Shown here piece after piece: positions 1-11,049 of a stretch of DNA of 64,000 nt. This stretch comes from Niebla homalea. Lineage: Eukaryota > Ascomycota > Lecanoromycetes > Lecanorales > Ramalinaceae. The DNA is taken from contig JAHGAU010000023.1 in assembly GCA_019925105.1 (NCBI GenBank), positions 558,001-622,000 of the forward strand, read 5' to 3'. Position numbers and translations under genes: made by a program. Each line of letters opens with the position of its first letter. Position 1 is the first letter of the stretch. The notes below the pieces were generated by a model. It did not search any database, had not been told where the DNA came from, and saw only the letters and a program-made list of their open reading frames with translations.

Positions 1-1769
1 CCGAAAGTTTACTAGAGATCCCGGCACCAGATGTTCATCCAGTTCTGATATCGAAGCATATGCTTTTGCTTGCCTCCTTCCTCCAGAATCTTCACCCTGA
101 TCATCATGAGGAGATCAAAGGCCTGTCAAAATCGCCGCGTGTCATAATGGAATGGTTAGCAAATCTTGCCACAAGTCTCGTTACGACGAATGACGAATTC
201 TTTGGCTACATCGAAGGCCTGGAGTGCGTTATGCTCGAGAGTGTGTATCAAGCGAACATCGGCAGTCTCCGACGAAGCTGGCTAGCGGGTCGGAGAGCTA
301 TGAATATTGCACAGCTGATGGGCATTAACCGGTCGGATCATCAGGCGCAGTACAAGGTGCTGGACACGAAGACGGAATATCATCCGCAGCTTATGTGGTT
401 CCGAATCGTCTTTCTGGACCGCTACCTCTGTCTCATGCTAGGCCTTTCACAGGGCTGCCTCGACCGTAGCATGGCTTCCGACGCCATGCTAGCAAACGAT
501 ACTCCCATGGGACGTCTCGAGCGAATCCACTGTGTTATCGCCTCTCGGATCCTGGAGCGTAACGAATCCAAGCCAAGCTCTCACGAACTCGCCCTGACGC
601 GAACTCTCGACGTGGAGCTACAGAGAGCGGCCAGGAGCCTCCCTAGCAAGTGGTGGTTAGCACCGAACCTGGACCTTCCCTCGAACGACGCGCAAGCTCT
701 GTTCTGGAGTACGCGGCGACTGTTTGCGCAGGTGCTACATTACAACCTTCTTAATCAACTCCATCTGCCTTATATGCTTCGCTCTTCGTTGGCCGAGCGC
801 AGTCACGAGTACTCCCTAATAGCTTGCGTGAACGCCTCGCGGGAGGTGCTTTCGCGCTTCATCACACTACGCAGCTTTAATGGGATCGCCTACAGCTGTC
901 GCACCGTCGATTTCCTCGCCCATATGGCTGCCATGACCTTGCTATTAGCCCACCTAGACAGCCACCTGTCAGAGACGACAAACCTCCTAGCTCACCAGTA
1001 TCACAGCGATCGCGCTATGATTGAGCAGGTACAAGAGAATATGAAAGAGATAAATCGTGTCAATTCAGATACACTCAGTGCTCAGAGCGCCAACTTGCTA
1101 GGCCGGCTGTTGGCTATCGACATTTACACGGCGGATGGTTATCCAGAACATGCCAGGAGGGTGAGCGTGCAGGAAGCAGGGAACGGGACGGCGCTACTGG
1201 ATCCAGATGGCGATGCCATCGTGAGCGTACACATTCCCTACTTTGGCATTATCAAGATTGCCCGTGAGGGTATAAGCAAGGAGATTCCCAAACTACAAGC
1301 TCCTACTGCGACAACCCATCGGCCAGGCCAGTCACAGATAATGGACAGGTCTTCCAGTACAACCAGGACAGAAAACCAGATACGTCCCTCCAGTCTCGCT
1401 GGGTCTAGGGAAACTTCAAATGTTGAGGCCATGACACCAGTCGAGGCTAGCTACGGCCATGTCGAGGCACTTGCGATGACGTCAGATACCTATGCAAAGG
1501 TTCAGGGGCAATCGGGGACGTCTACGATCCCGGCTAATGGCGCGAACGATATTGCTACACATTTCGCGCTACAGCCCGAAAACAGCTTATCCGATCCTCT
1601 ATGGGAACACGGAGGGTACCCTGAATTAGCTGCAGGGGGAGAAGATTGGGCGTTCCAGGGCATCGACTTAGCTTACTTTGACAGCTTGACAAGGGGCACC
1701 GGAAACGAGGAAAATGAGGGTGTTGAATGGACTACAGTGGCAGAAGCCAGCATGAATAACATTCAGTGA
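1..1769 (+). CDS. Fungal-specific transcription factor, C-terminal part (5' end outside window)
   Basis: The reading frame is open from base 3 to a TGA at 1767-1769, so the gene begins upstream; the Met at 60 is only the first internal Met. About 588 residues are visible. The helical first part (SWLAGRRAMNIAQLMGI, then LMWFRIVFLDRYLCLMLGL) matches the middle homology region of Zn2Cys6 transcription factors, which lies C-terminal to the DNA-binding zinc cluster. The zinc cluster is not in the window. The last ~170 residues are low-complexity and Ser/Thr-rich and end in acidic and aromatic stretches (DPLWEHGGYPELAAGGEDWAF), as expected of an activation region. The gene converges on a monooxygenase and could be a pathway regulator, but targets cannot be read from sequence. 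Family assignment is firm; subfamily is unknown. Confidence 0.85.
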   Translation, partial: ESLLEIPAPDVHPVLISKHMLLLASFLQNLHPDHHEEIKGLSKSPRVIMEWLANLATSLVTTNDEFFGYIEGLECVMLESVYQANIGSLRRSWLAGRRAMNIAQLMGINRSDHQAQYKVLDTKTEYHPQLMWFRIVFLDRYLCLMLGLSQGCLDRSMASDAMLANDTPMGRLERIHCVIASRILERNESKPSSHELALTRTLDVELQRAARSLPSKWWLAPNLDLPSNDAQALFWSTRRLFAQVLHYNLLNQLHLPYMLRSSLAERSHEYSLIACVNASREVLSRFITLRSFNGIAYSCRTVDFLAHMAAMTLLLAHLDSHLSETTNLLAHQYHSDRAMIEQVQENMKEINRVNSDTLSAQSANLLGRLLAIDIYTADGYPEHARRVSVQEAGNGTALLDPDGDAIVSVHIPYFGIIKIAREGISKEIPKLQAPTATTHRPGQSQIMDRSSSTTRTENQIRPSSLAGSRETSNVEAMTPVEASYGHVEALAMTSDTYAKVQGQSGTSTIPANGANDIATHFALQPENSLSDPLWEHGGYPELAAGGEDWAFQGIDLAYFDSLTRGTGNEENEGVEWTTVAEASMNNIQ

Positions 1770-2206
1770 AGGTTGTCCAGCGATATTTGTAGAGGTATGG
1801 CGATCTTGCTTTATGTAAGCATTTTTGATTAGATGTGGCACACTGAAATAAGATAGCGACAAAGACACCGATCAAAAATGAGAGTATCACTACGCCTTGT
1901 TGCACTTGCGGGTCAACACGCTCATCTTCTTGCTGGTTACTAAGGCCATTGGAGAGATTATCCCTCGACCCTCCTTCGTCCCACTCGCAATGCATGGGGG
2001 TGCTCCTGGATAGTTCTATATTCGCATCAGCTTGATCTAATAACATAGAGTCCTTTTGGACCTCTGAGACTCTAAAGGTGACTTTACTTGATACCACACC
2101 GGCAGCCGAGGATTTGGACAAGCACACTGTTTATATTCTCTAGGATGCCTGGTCTTATTCTACTATATACTACATCCCTCCTCCCTTCAAGTCCCGTATA
2201 GACGCT
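1770..2206. other. Intergenic gap between convergent genes, with a doubtful small minus-strand ORF
   Basis: This 437-bp gap should hold the 3' ends of both convergent transcripts. A 131-codon minus-strand ORF (2127-1732) crosses it and overlaps the regulator's last codons. It has one convincing hydrophobic segment (VVILSFLIGVFVAILF) but no recognisable family. It could be a tail-anchored small protein or chance; chance is more likely. Confidence 0.3.
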
Positions 2207-3800
2207 TCATGCAAGAACCGCCTTACATTCTTCAATCACATCGAACGACCATAAATACTTGTTGATGTCGTCCATATTCTCCAGTGTCTTACCATCAGGA
2301 AGGTACCTCGCAGCGGCATCGCGAACGCTCTGTGGTGCCGGAGGGCTCGAATTGGACAATATCTGCACCGACGAGGCCCGATTCCTCCTAACCTGCTCAA
2401 GCAGTCGTAAGCGCGCCTCGATAGTCCCCTTTTCATGTAGCTGATCAAACAAGACACCGAGTGCTGCACCGTCCTCGATAGCTTGCCCCCCACCTTGTGC
2501 CTGGACTTTTCCACCCCCCAGGGTAATTAGAAAGGGTTCGGTCGAGGACCTTATGTCACGAATATGGAGGAGAAGAATGCTCACAGGTAAGCATGGGATG
2601 CGCAGCATCGCCGATCACCACGAGTCGGTCCTTGTGCCACGTCGGGATCGGTTCTCTGGCCACCAGTTTCCAATAGCGGACGTCTTTAGCCTTTCTGGTC
2701 TAGGGGTGAGATACGCGTTCTCGCATATGCACCATTCGCTGGGCTGGGGGAACTCACTCGACCACCGCCTGCAAGACCGGGCCGAAATCTTTCTTGGCAT
2801 AATCCCTCAGGATGCTTGGTTCTACCGTCGCTCGAAAATCTCACATCCAAAGTCTTAGTACTCGCGTATCGGTGGTTCGATGTGGGGGTATATCTATACC
2901 TTCGGTGGCATGCGAACTATCGAATCCCTGGGACAAGTAGAGAAAGTTCTGTACCTTATTGCTAAGTTTGCAACTTGGTCAGCAGCGAGTAGATACATAT
3001 ACACTATGAAGTGAGAGCAGAGAAAGAAACCACTTACTTTCTACATGGATACCACACCAAAGCACCAGCGCCTGGAGCTCCTAAAAAGAACCTCTGGACG
3101 GAATCTTTGACCGCGGTTGCCGTTGCAGGATCTGATAGTAGCTCCTCGGTTGGCACCAACCATCGCATGCACGCCCAGCCCGTGTTGCTGGCTCGGATCT
3201 CCTCGTCGCCGAGGACATGAGCCACAGCTGTCGAATGCACACCATCTGCAGCGACGATGAGATCGGCCTGCAAGACTTTGTTGTCTGCGAGTATAGCTTT
3301 CCCATGAACGGCGTCCTGTGCAGGTCGTACAGATAACAAACATCAGAAAGCTCGAAAAAGAAAAAGAAAACCGGGGCTCGGTTGGTCCGTTTTTTTTTTT
3401 TTTTTTTTTTTAAAAAAGAAACTTACATAGTCGACCACGTCGGCCCGAACCTGAAGATCGACCGGGTATCCCGGTCCATCCTCTTGGGTAGCGAGCAACC
3501 TCAACTGATTGTGCAGATCGACCCGGTGCACGGTGTACAGTGGCACGCCGTAGGTTTCTTTGATGTTGTGATAATAGTTCGCGCTCACTTCTTCCATGGT
3601 GGTGCCATTGTAGAGGCCTCCGGCGCTTATGGCGACCATTTCCGACCGCTCGGGATCGAAGTCCCAAGATCGAAGGACCTTCGATGCATTTGGGGTTATG
3701 GTGATTGCCGCTCCTGATTCTCGGAGCAGGGATGATTGTTCGAGGATCTTCGATTCGTGTTAGCGAGGCATTGGAGCGTCTTTGGGGGGAAGGAAGGAGG

Positions 3801-3831
<31 letters not shown>

Positions 3832-3924
3832 GGGCAAACGAACCTTCACTTTGTGTCCGGCTCTACGAAGTCCGATGGCGGCACTGAAGCCAGCTATCCC
3901 AGCGCCCACGATAATAACTTTCAT
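2207..3924 (-). CDS. FAD-dependent monooxygenase, salicylate hydroxylase-like, seven exons
   Basis: Spliced model on the minus strand: 3924-3844, 3747-3427, 3315-3038, 2961-2900, 2839-2758, 2694-2585, 2505-2207, giving 410 residues, the usual length of this group-A flavin hydroxylase family. These enzymes use FAD and NAD(P)H with O2 to hydroxylate aromatic or polyketide substrates. Visible motifs: GAGIAG at residues 7-12 (FAD ADP site), ADGVHS at 157-162 (DG motif), GDAAHPM at 303-309 (GD motif) and QGGGQAIED at 315-323. All six introns are GT-AG and keep phase; several have CTAAC-type branch sites. Reading straight through the fourth intron (2899-2840) meets a TGA, which splicing removes. 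Intron 1 holds a GAAA microsatellite and intron 2 a 22-bp poly-T (plus strand). No membrane anchor was seen. The substrate is unknown; the setting suggests secondary metabolism. Confidence 0.88.
3390..3411. repeat. Poly-T tract (plus strand) inside intron 2 of the monooxygenase
   Basis: An uninterrupted run of about 22 T, followed by AAAAAA, lies in the 111-bp second intron (3426-3316). It is a likely site of length variation and sequencing error, but the exon boundaries on both sides are clean. Confidence 0.9.
3801..3830. repeat. (GAAA)n microsatellite inside intron 1 of the monooxygenase
   Basis: About 7.5 copies of GAAA lie in the 96-bp first intron (3843-3748). On the transcribed strand this is a TTTC pyrimidine tract upstream of the branch site CTAAC and the acceptor at 3749-3748. 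Confidence 0.9.
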
Positions 3925-4738
3925 TGTCCTAATCAGTCGTAAACCTCAATCAATTATAAATATCCTCTACTCCAATTTTCCATCTCTCGCCCGTAACTTC
4001 CCCTCCATTATATATCCAGAAATATTCCTAGGCACCATGTTATCTTCCACAACCTCATCAAGCTAAAGGAGGAAAGGCCGCTACTAGCAATCTGACTCTG
4101 ACTGTACTTCAGCTGCAGCCCGTACCTCCGTACCTCCGTAGACCCGCTCCAATTCCTAGCCATACAGCATAGAATATGCCCCGCCGTACTCGCCGCACAG
4201 CATGCGGAGGTATCCAGAAGACAAAAGGATTGGACGGCGCAACACAGAAACAAGCGTGTCTTCGGAAGAGGTCCACGCCGAGTCCAGCCGAAGAAGGACC
4301 ACAGCGCCTGTCGTGGGAGGGAAAATATCGCCCGTGAAACGCGGCCAAAAAAAAAAGATAACGAAGATGGGATACGGGATGTTGCAGTGCATCATGCGGG
4401 TGGGATGTTGCATGCGGCATGCCTATCCTATGGATGACTTACGGATATTACGTGGGAACGGTAGGGACTTTCGTTGTGGTTGTGTAATGTCCATCCTCAT
4501 GGGCAAGTTTTGGTTTTATTAAGGGATCATATACACGTACACCGCGATATACATATACGCCCCCAGCTTCCCTGCATGTACACCCCCAGATTCCCTGCAT
4601 ATACACCCTTTTTTTGCGGGTATAATAAGTGATATCACGCGTAGCTCTTAGCATGGGGGAAGACTTTTTTTTGGTAGAGTCCAATTAACGGGTGCCCCCC
4701 TCGTATATACCATACCATATACATTACCTACCACCACT
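3925..4738. promoter_or_regulatory. Upstream region of the monooxygenase, running into the AT-rich block
   Basis: This stretch of about 0.8 kb has normal base composition and holds no supported gene. It must contain the monooxygenase promoter (minus strand), but I see no clear TATA box or named motif. At 4559-4608 a short imperfect tandem repeat (CCCCCAGCTTCCCTGCATGTACA, repeated with changes) marks the approach to the transposon block. Confidence 0.5.
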
Positions 4739-5014
4739 ATGGACCTTGAGAGATGGTTCAGACAGCTTTTAGCTCACCCTCACCCTCACCCTCACTTTCA
4801 CTTTCACTTTTACTTTAACCCGCACCCTCAGCAAGCCCTTCAGCAAACCCTTCAGCCAGCCCTTTATTATGATGCGGCGCTTAACGCCCGTATACCTAAG
4901 GGGTAGTGGATTGCTGAGTTAACCACCCTATCGTCTATGGGCCACTTATATAAAAGGCTCGGAAACCGTCGTAATCGAGCCCTTTTAACTCAGCTTATAA
5001 TAAAGGTAAAATAA
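4739..5014 (+). pseudogene. Decayed small reading frame with His-Pro/His-Phe repeats
   Basis: An ATG at 4739 opens 55 codons: MDLERWFRQLLA, then alternating His-Pro and His-Phe dipeptides, then a Gln/Ala/Leu-rich stretch and YYDAALNARIPKG, to a TAG at 4904-4906. The frame continues for 35 more codons (WIAELTTLSSMGHLYKRLG and onward) to TAA at 5014. The TAG is what RIP makes from CAG, so one original reading frame of about 91 codons is plausible. The repetitive DNA (CACCCT, then CACTTT units, then CCTTCAGCA units) is visible. I do not recognise the family. It could be a fragment of a larger gene, or chance coding in simple repeats. Confidence 0.3.
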
Positions 5015-5040
5015 GTAGATCTATATAGGTAACCTTAGTT

Positions 5041-5190
5041 ACTCCCCCAACCGGTACGGGATTAATCCCGCGGGATAGGTACGGGATAGGTACGGGACTG
5101 GTACGGGATAGGGAAAGGGTACCTTTATCCCGTACCGGTAGTAAACGGTATAGGACGGTATAGGACCGGGAAATGCTAAGATACCGGTGG
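5041..5190 (+). repeat. GC-rich palindromic repeat, family ACTCCCCC, copy 1
   Basis: It begins ACTCCCCCAACCGGTACGGG and ends CCGGGAAATGCTAAGATACC. Inside, CCGGTACGGGATA and TATCCCGTACCGG units can pair as a hairpin. The same unit occurs four more times at 37.36-38.25 kb. It is an island of high GC in RIP-mutated DNA and contains almost no CpA, so it offers RIP few targets. Confidence 0.85.
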
Positions 5191-8100
5191 CGGATGAAAT
5201 AAGGGGCTGAAAGGGTAAAAAGGGGTACAGGTCGTGGTACAGGTGCAGGTGCTGGTAAGGGTAATAAGGGTGGTATTTTATTAACGATATATATATATTT
5301 AATTAGTTTTAAGATTCGGCTTTTAATTTAATTAATTTTTAATTCTATAGAGGGTAATAAAAATTGTTTTATTTTTTTAATTAATTTAAGGTTAACCCGG
5401 GTTTTCTTATTATTTTCTTTAATAGATTAATATATCCTTTTCATTAATTTAAAGCGTAAAACCATTTAATTTAAAGTAAAATTAATTAACGGGATATATA
5501 TATTTAACTTTAAAATTAAGGTCGGAATTGTTTTATATACTTTAAAAATTATATATAAATATTAATTTTAGACTTTTTATAATTATTAATATTAACTTAA
5601 TTAATATTAATTATTCCTTTAGGGGGTAATAAATAATGGTAGTATATACTATTATAAACCTTATAACCGCTTAATAAATTATTTTCGCTTTTTAAAATAT
5701 TATACTTTAAGTAAATACAGTTAAATATATTAAACCCCTTTATTATAAGGCTATTTTTTTTCTGAGTTTTCATTATATATACTTTTTAATTTAACTTATT
5801 ATTTACTTAAAGCTTTAAAACTTTAATATTTACCTCCGGCTTTATTATAATATTAAGAAGATCTATTATAGCCGTTATATTATAGTTTTTTACGTATTTT
5901 ATTAAGTATATTAGCTTATATTTATAAGGTATAAATTATATTTCATAGGTTTTTATTGATTTTAAATAGATTTTATATATTTATTTAAGCTTTAAGCAAT
6001 TAATTTTCATAAATTTATTATACGCGATTAAGCATATATCGTCTTTAAAGCCTTTAATCTAAACCTTTTACTTTAATACCGTTAACTCCTTTATTAATAA
6101 TCTATTAAAAAAGAGGAATGATACCAGTAAAATCGGTAACCCTTAAAATATACTTATTATAATTGCCTTTATAGGATTAATCTTTTAATTAAAATTAATC
6201 GTTATCGCTTTAATTTTTAAGAAACTAGAAAAGATGGGAAGGGATAAAAGAGCAAAAGTGATGAAATAGCAGGTAATAATGGAGTGTAATTGAAGATAGG
6301 CCGCAGCCTTTATATAAGTTGGTAAGGTATAAGTTGCTTATTATAATAATCCGTTATACCCTTTTTTTTTTAAGTATATATAAATTAATTCTATTTTTAA
6401 TTAACCTTTTTAATATTCTTTTTCCTTTATATGTTTATCCGTAAGTTTAATATCTTTTATATTTTCCTTCTTTTTAGCTCCCTTTATAATAAGATATTAC
6501 CCTTAATATTATTATATTTTGGATTATATTATATATATTTATGTATATTTTAATTATATATATACCGCTTATAATATCTTTTTAATAATTTAAATTATCG
6601 TAAGTATAAAAGTTAAAAAGGTATTAATATAATAATAGCTTATTTTTACTCCTTTTATAATAAATTTACCTTTTTAATATTACGTATTATTAATAAATAA
6701 TTCTTATTTTTTAATACTATTTATACATATATTTACTTATTTTTCTTATAGTTTTATTTTTAAGTCTTATTTAATAATAATAAATAAGTATATTAAAACT
6801 TAATTTTCTTAAGGGTAACTTTTTTTATTATTTTAACTTATTAATAATAGCGACTTCGGTACTTTATATTTATTTATCTTAAAACTTAAGCTGCTTATAT
6901 TTATATCCTTTTTAAATATAATACGCTTAATCCGTATAAAGGTATAATATGCTTTATTCCGCTTATTAAAAGATTATAAATACTACCTTTTATAAGGATT
7001 GGATTTTACGACCGGTTATTTTTTACTTTATTTCTTTATTTATATACTTCTAATATCTCTTTTAATCCCGTTATTATTAAATATATCTTAAGTAAGTTTA
7101 TTACGTAACTTTTAAATATATCTTAAAAAAACTTAATCGTTTAAATAGGCTTTATTTAAATTTTATTTTATAGATTTCAATATTTCTCTTTATTAACGTA
7201 TTTAGGATAATATTATACGTAATTACTTAATTTATATTTATTTATTAATATTATTTCTTTATCGGTTTATTATATTAATCTTAAGAAAGTAATTAAGGGG
7301 GGTAATGGTTTATTATAATTATTATTACTTATATTTTATTATTTAAAAAGGTAAAAAAAAAATAAAAAATAATAATAAATAAGTCGTTTATTAATCTTTA
7401 AATGGCTTTTTAATTTTTATATAAACTCTTTTAACGCTTAATATTATACTTAATAACGTTTATTAAAGATATATTCCTTATTATATCTCTTAATATTATC
7501 CTTATTTATTTATATGCTTTTCCCTTAATTAATTAATATATTAAGTACCTTTAAGGCCGTATTTACTTATAAATGAAATATATTTTCATATTCTCTTAAT
7601 AACTTATATACGATCGTCTTAATACGGGTGTTTCTAAAAGGTATATTAAAAAAGGTTCCTTTTAAACGTAATAATATTACTTATTATTTTTATTAAGTTT
7701 TATTTTAACCGGTTCCGTCGGTAAGTAAAACGTTAGAAATAACGTTTAATTATTTATTTACTTTATAATTTTACCGCGTAACCGTTTACTTTATTCTTCT
7801 TACTTATTTACCTTTCTCATTTTCTTTTATTCCTTTAAATTTCTTTATTTCTTTAATTTATTTAGTTTTTAATTCCTTTTATACTTTAATAAATTTATCT
7901 TAAACCTGATTTAATTTCGTACTTAATTATTAATTATTCCTTTAAGAGTATATATAAATCGATAACCTTAATATTATTTACTTATTTTATATTTATATTA
8001 ATTTATTTATAGTCTTCAGAACCTTATATAGGATTCTTTAATTATATTTATAATAATTACGTTAATTATATCCTTATACCTTAATAAGTATACTTTTATT

Positions 8101-10133
8101 ATTAACCTTATTAAATTAAATAAACGTATTCTTACTATTATAAGGGTTTATTTACTTAATAATCGGCTAGTATATTTAAAGTTATATTTTACGGTTTTTT
8201 ATAATCCTAGTTTAATTTAGTTTTCTTATTTTTAAAAGCTTTTTATAATATATATTTAAGTTTATACCTTCCGTATACATACCGGGGCTTAAGTATACGT
8301 TAAATACTAATAAATCGATAATATCCGTTATTTTATTTTTATTAATTACCGCCGTATTAAGGGTCTATTGAATAACGTTTATTTAAATTATATTTTTAAG
8401 TACCGGTTAAGCGATTATAATTTTTATCCAGGTATATATAAATTAATTTACTTTTTAATTAATTATCGTTAATTCCTTTTTATAGATTTTCAGCATTAAG
8501 ATATAATTTAAATAAGCGCTTTTTCTTTAATACGTTATATACCTTTTAACCTTAATATTAATTATAAGTTTAATATAAAAGGTTATATACGTTTTATAAT
8601 TAATTATAGTTTATAATTAACTTAATAATTATAATTTTACTAAATACCCTTTTTTTGTCCTTTATATCTGGTATTTAATTATTATTATTATAGTTTGCTT
8701 TTAATCCTTAATTATCTTATTTTATTACTTAATTACTTTAATAATCTCGGTTATTCCGTTTATTTTTTTTACCTTTTACTTAATTAATTTAACCGTTTAT
8801 ATTATTTTCTTTATATCCGTTTACTTAATTAACCTTTTCGGTTTAAATACGTTAATTATCTCTACGTTAATCCGGCCCTATTAATATTGTTAACTTATTT
8901 TAATTATATAAATTTAATTAACGTAGGAAGGCCTATATAAAATATAGCCCGTCCTTTTTAAAAATTAATACCTTAACGGAGTTACGTAAATAATTACTTA
9001 AAAAAAGATAATATCGTTTATTTAATTTAAATTTAACCGAGGATATCTTTAATTTAAATTTTAATAATTTTAACCTTAATAAATTATCTCTCCCTTTTAT
9101 ATGTAAAGTAATTATTAATTAATTTTTTAATTTAAATAATATGTTTATTTAAGTTTTTTTATTAATTCCTTTTCCTTTTAAGTTTATTACTTATATTATA
9201 CGTACATAATAGTTTTTACCCGTATCTTTATAAATATTTCTCCCTTAATAAACTTCTCCTTTTATTTTATTTTCATATATACGATAACCTTTAAAGTCTT
9301 TAATTTAAATATAATTCTTTAACCGTTTTCGTTTAAAGTTATTTCCGCGGGTAATACGATTATACTTTAAGGAGAAATTTACGTTCCTTTCCGATTTTAT
9401 ATTATTAACTTTAATAAACCCTATATTTCGGATTATTTTGAAGCTTATCGTACTTAATTTATATCGTTTAACTTTAACTTTAAACCTTAATTATTATAAA
9501 TATTATTATGGATTTAATTTTAATATACGCTTTATTAAAAGGGTACGTATATAATTATCCGCGGATTAAAATTTTAATCGGTTTTTAAATTATTTTATTA
9601 ATTTTTTTAATTGTATTATTAAGCTTACTCGTTAAATCGTTTCTTTAATAACGGGTTATTTTCATTTTAAGTTACGTCCTTATATATATACCGGTCTTTT
9701 TGCTCCGTTTCCGTTTCCGTTTTTAAGGTGGAATAGTTAATACGGTTTTATGCCCTATAATTATTATAATAAAGGATAATTTTAAATATATTTTTTTATT
9801 TTAAAGGTATAATTAAAACCTTAATTACCCGTTATTTAAAATAGTTTTTATATTTATATTAACGGTATATTTTACCTATATTCTTAACGTAATATTCATA
9901 ATAAATTTAATATTTAAATTTATAATCCGTAAAAAAGGCGTCCTTTTAAATAAATTTTTCAATATATAATTTTAATACTTAATTATACTTTTATTTATAT
10001 ATTGTTTTTAATATACTTTTTCTTTCTTTTTAAGGAAATATTTTTAATTATAAATAATTATGACTTTTTATGATTTCGTTATTTTATAGTTTATAATATA
10101 ATAAATAAAAGACTATAAATAAAATTTTAAGGG
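5191..10133. other. AT-rich RIP-mutated DNA, unassigned retroelement remains
   Basis: No intact gene. CpA and TpG are rare and TpA is abundant, as after RIP. The plus strand is T-rich, suggesting decayed minus-strand coding sequence. If the element at 10134-25110 is lifted out, this stretch becomes contiguous with 25116 onward, so it may be the downstream part of the minus-strand RT-bearing element there. I could not identify a domain in it. Confidence 0.6.
6224..6490 (-). repeat. LTR-like repeat X, pair of the one at 35.4 kb
   Basis: From (C/G)TTAGAAAAGAT through TAGGCCG(C/T)AG, TTATATAAG and ATCCGTTATACCC it aligns with 35395-35645, this copy being more RIP-mutated at the right. On the minus strand the better copy reads a purine tract (AAAAGGGGGAGAGTA), then TGGACCAAACTTGCGG, then a TATA-like TTATATAAGG. 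That resembles a polypurine tract followed by a 3' LTR of about 230 bp. The ends are approximate. Confidence 0.45.
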
Positions 10134-10349
10134 TGTTAGAGTGTAAGCCCCTCTGGGGTGGTTGGAAGGCAAAGGGTGTATTACGTATAACTAAAGATAT
10201 TAAAGTACAGAGGTATAAAAGTAAAAAGACCGAAGGCCTTAATATACCCAGTCGGTGATACTCCTGGGTGCCGGATTAACCCTAAGTTTGGCCCGGGATA
10301 GGCCCGGTAGGGCCTATTCTTAAGCTATTAATACCCTTAAACCCTAATA
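10134..10349 (-). repeat. LTR of element A, left (3') copy
   Basis: 216 bp, TGTTAGAGTGTAAGCCCCTC to AACCCTAATA; the last bases were CCCTGACA before RIP. It aligns end to end with 24895-25110 and 41995-42210. Confidence 0.92.
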
Positions 10350-10430
10350 TTACCCCCTGGGAAAGGCTTACCTTTAAGCCTATAAATACGCTAAAAAGGA
10401 AAAATTTTAAACTTAAAATCATTTTTCTTA

Positions 10431-10600
10431 CTTATTACTTATAAGCCGGGTAATTAAAGTAAGGTTTATATATTACCCAGCTTACCCATTATTGGTTAAC
10501 CGGGTAAATGGTGTAAGAATATTACCCAGGTTATCCGTTATTGGTTAACCGGGTAAGTAATATGAGAATTATAGGGGTAATATCGTGGCGGTGGCCGGGT
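10431..10600. repeat. Tandem ~50-bp repeat beside the left LTR of element A
   Basis: Three imperfect units built on TTACCCATTATTGGTTAACC followed by GGGTAA and AGAATATTACCCAG. The corresponding place in the other copy (42290-42505) has four units of about 55 bp. It lies in the 3' untranslated part of the element on its coding strand. Confidence 0.8.
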
Positions 10601-10682
10601 AACTGGTATAAGCATACGGGGGTAAGATCGTGGCGGTAGCCCCTATAATAAGCCCTAAAACGCGATTTCGTCCGGGGGGTTC

Positions 10683-11049
10683 TGTTAGCGCCTAGCGCTC
10701 AGCAAGCGCCTAGCGCATACCAAGCATACCAAGCCCCGGCTCACTTAAGGGCTATGGCCAAGTGGCGTAGCCGTCTAAGCGGTGGCTTTTAGAATTAAAG
10801 GCTTCAGGAGTTTAAGCCTTTTATATACGGGTATACGTATTTATAACCGGGGTTAAAGTTATTACCACCGTAGTTTAAGTTACCCTTAAGACCGATTATT
10901 TAAGATAAACCTATATTTAAGTTTATAATTCCTTAAGAATTAATTTACCTTTTAAATTTAAATATTAAATTTATAATTATACTTTATATTTTTTTATAAA
11001 CCTTTTTTAATTAACCCCGTTAATTATAAGCCGGCGGATTTATTTAATA
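10683..11049 (+). repeat. 5' LTR of element B, with a tRNA-like segment
   Basis: 367 bp. The first part is little mutated: TGTTAGCGCCTAGCGCTCAG, then two GCGCCTAGCGC units and CATACCAAG direct repeats. The segment at 10753-10829 (TGGCCAAGTGG, GTCTAAGCGGTGGC, then a hairpin AAAGGCTT/AAGCCTTT) resembles a tRNA-Leu/Ser D arm and beyond. The 3' half is RIP-mutated relative to 18200-18397. Confidence 0.9.

Noticed and set aside
2553..3339. Monooxygenase as a frameshifted pseudogene
   Set aside because: All frame changes and the TGA fall in six phase-consistent GT-AG introns; the spliced protein is full length.
3705..4066. Plus-strand ORFs with Lys/Glu/Arg repeats
   Set aside because: They are translations of the GAAA microsatellite and the antisense of monooxygenase exon 1.
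10753..10829. A working tRNA gene
   Set aside because: The D loop is interrupted, the B box is degenerate and it sits inside an LTR; kept only as a tRNA-like sequence.
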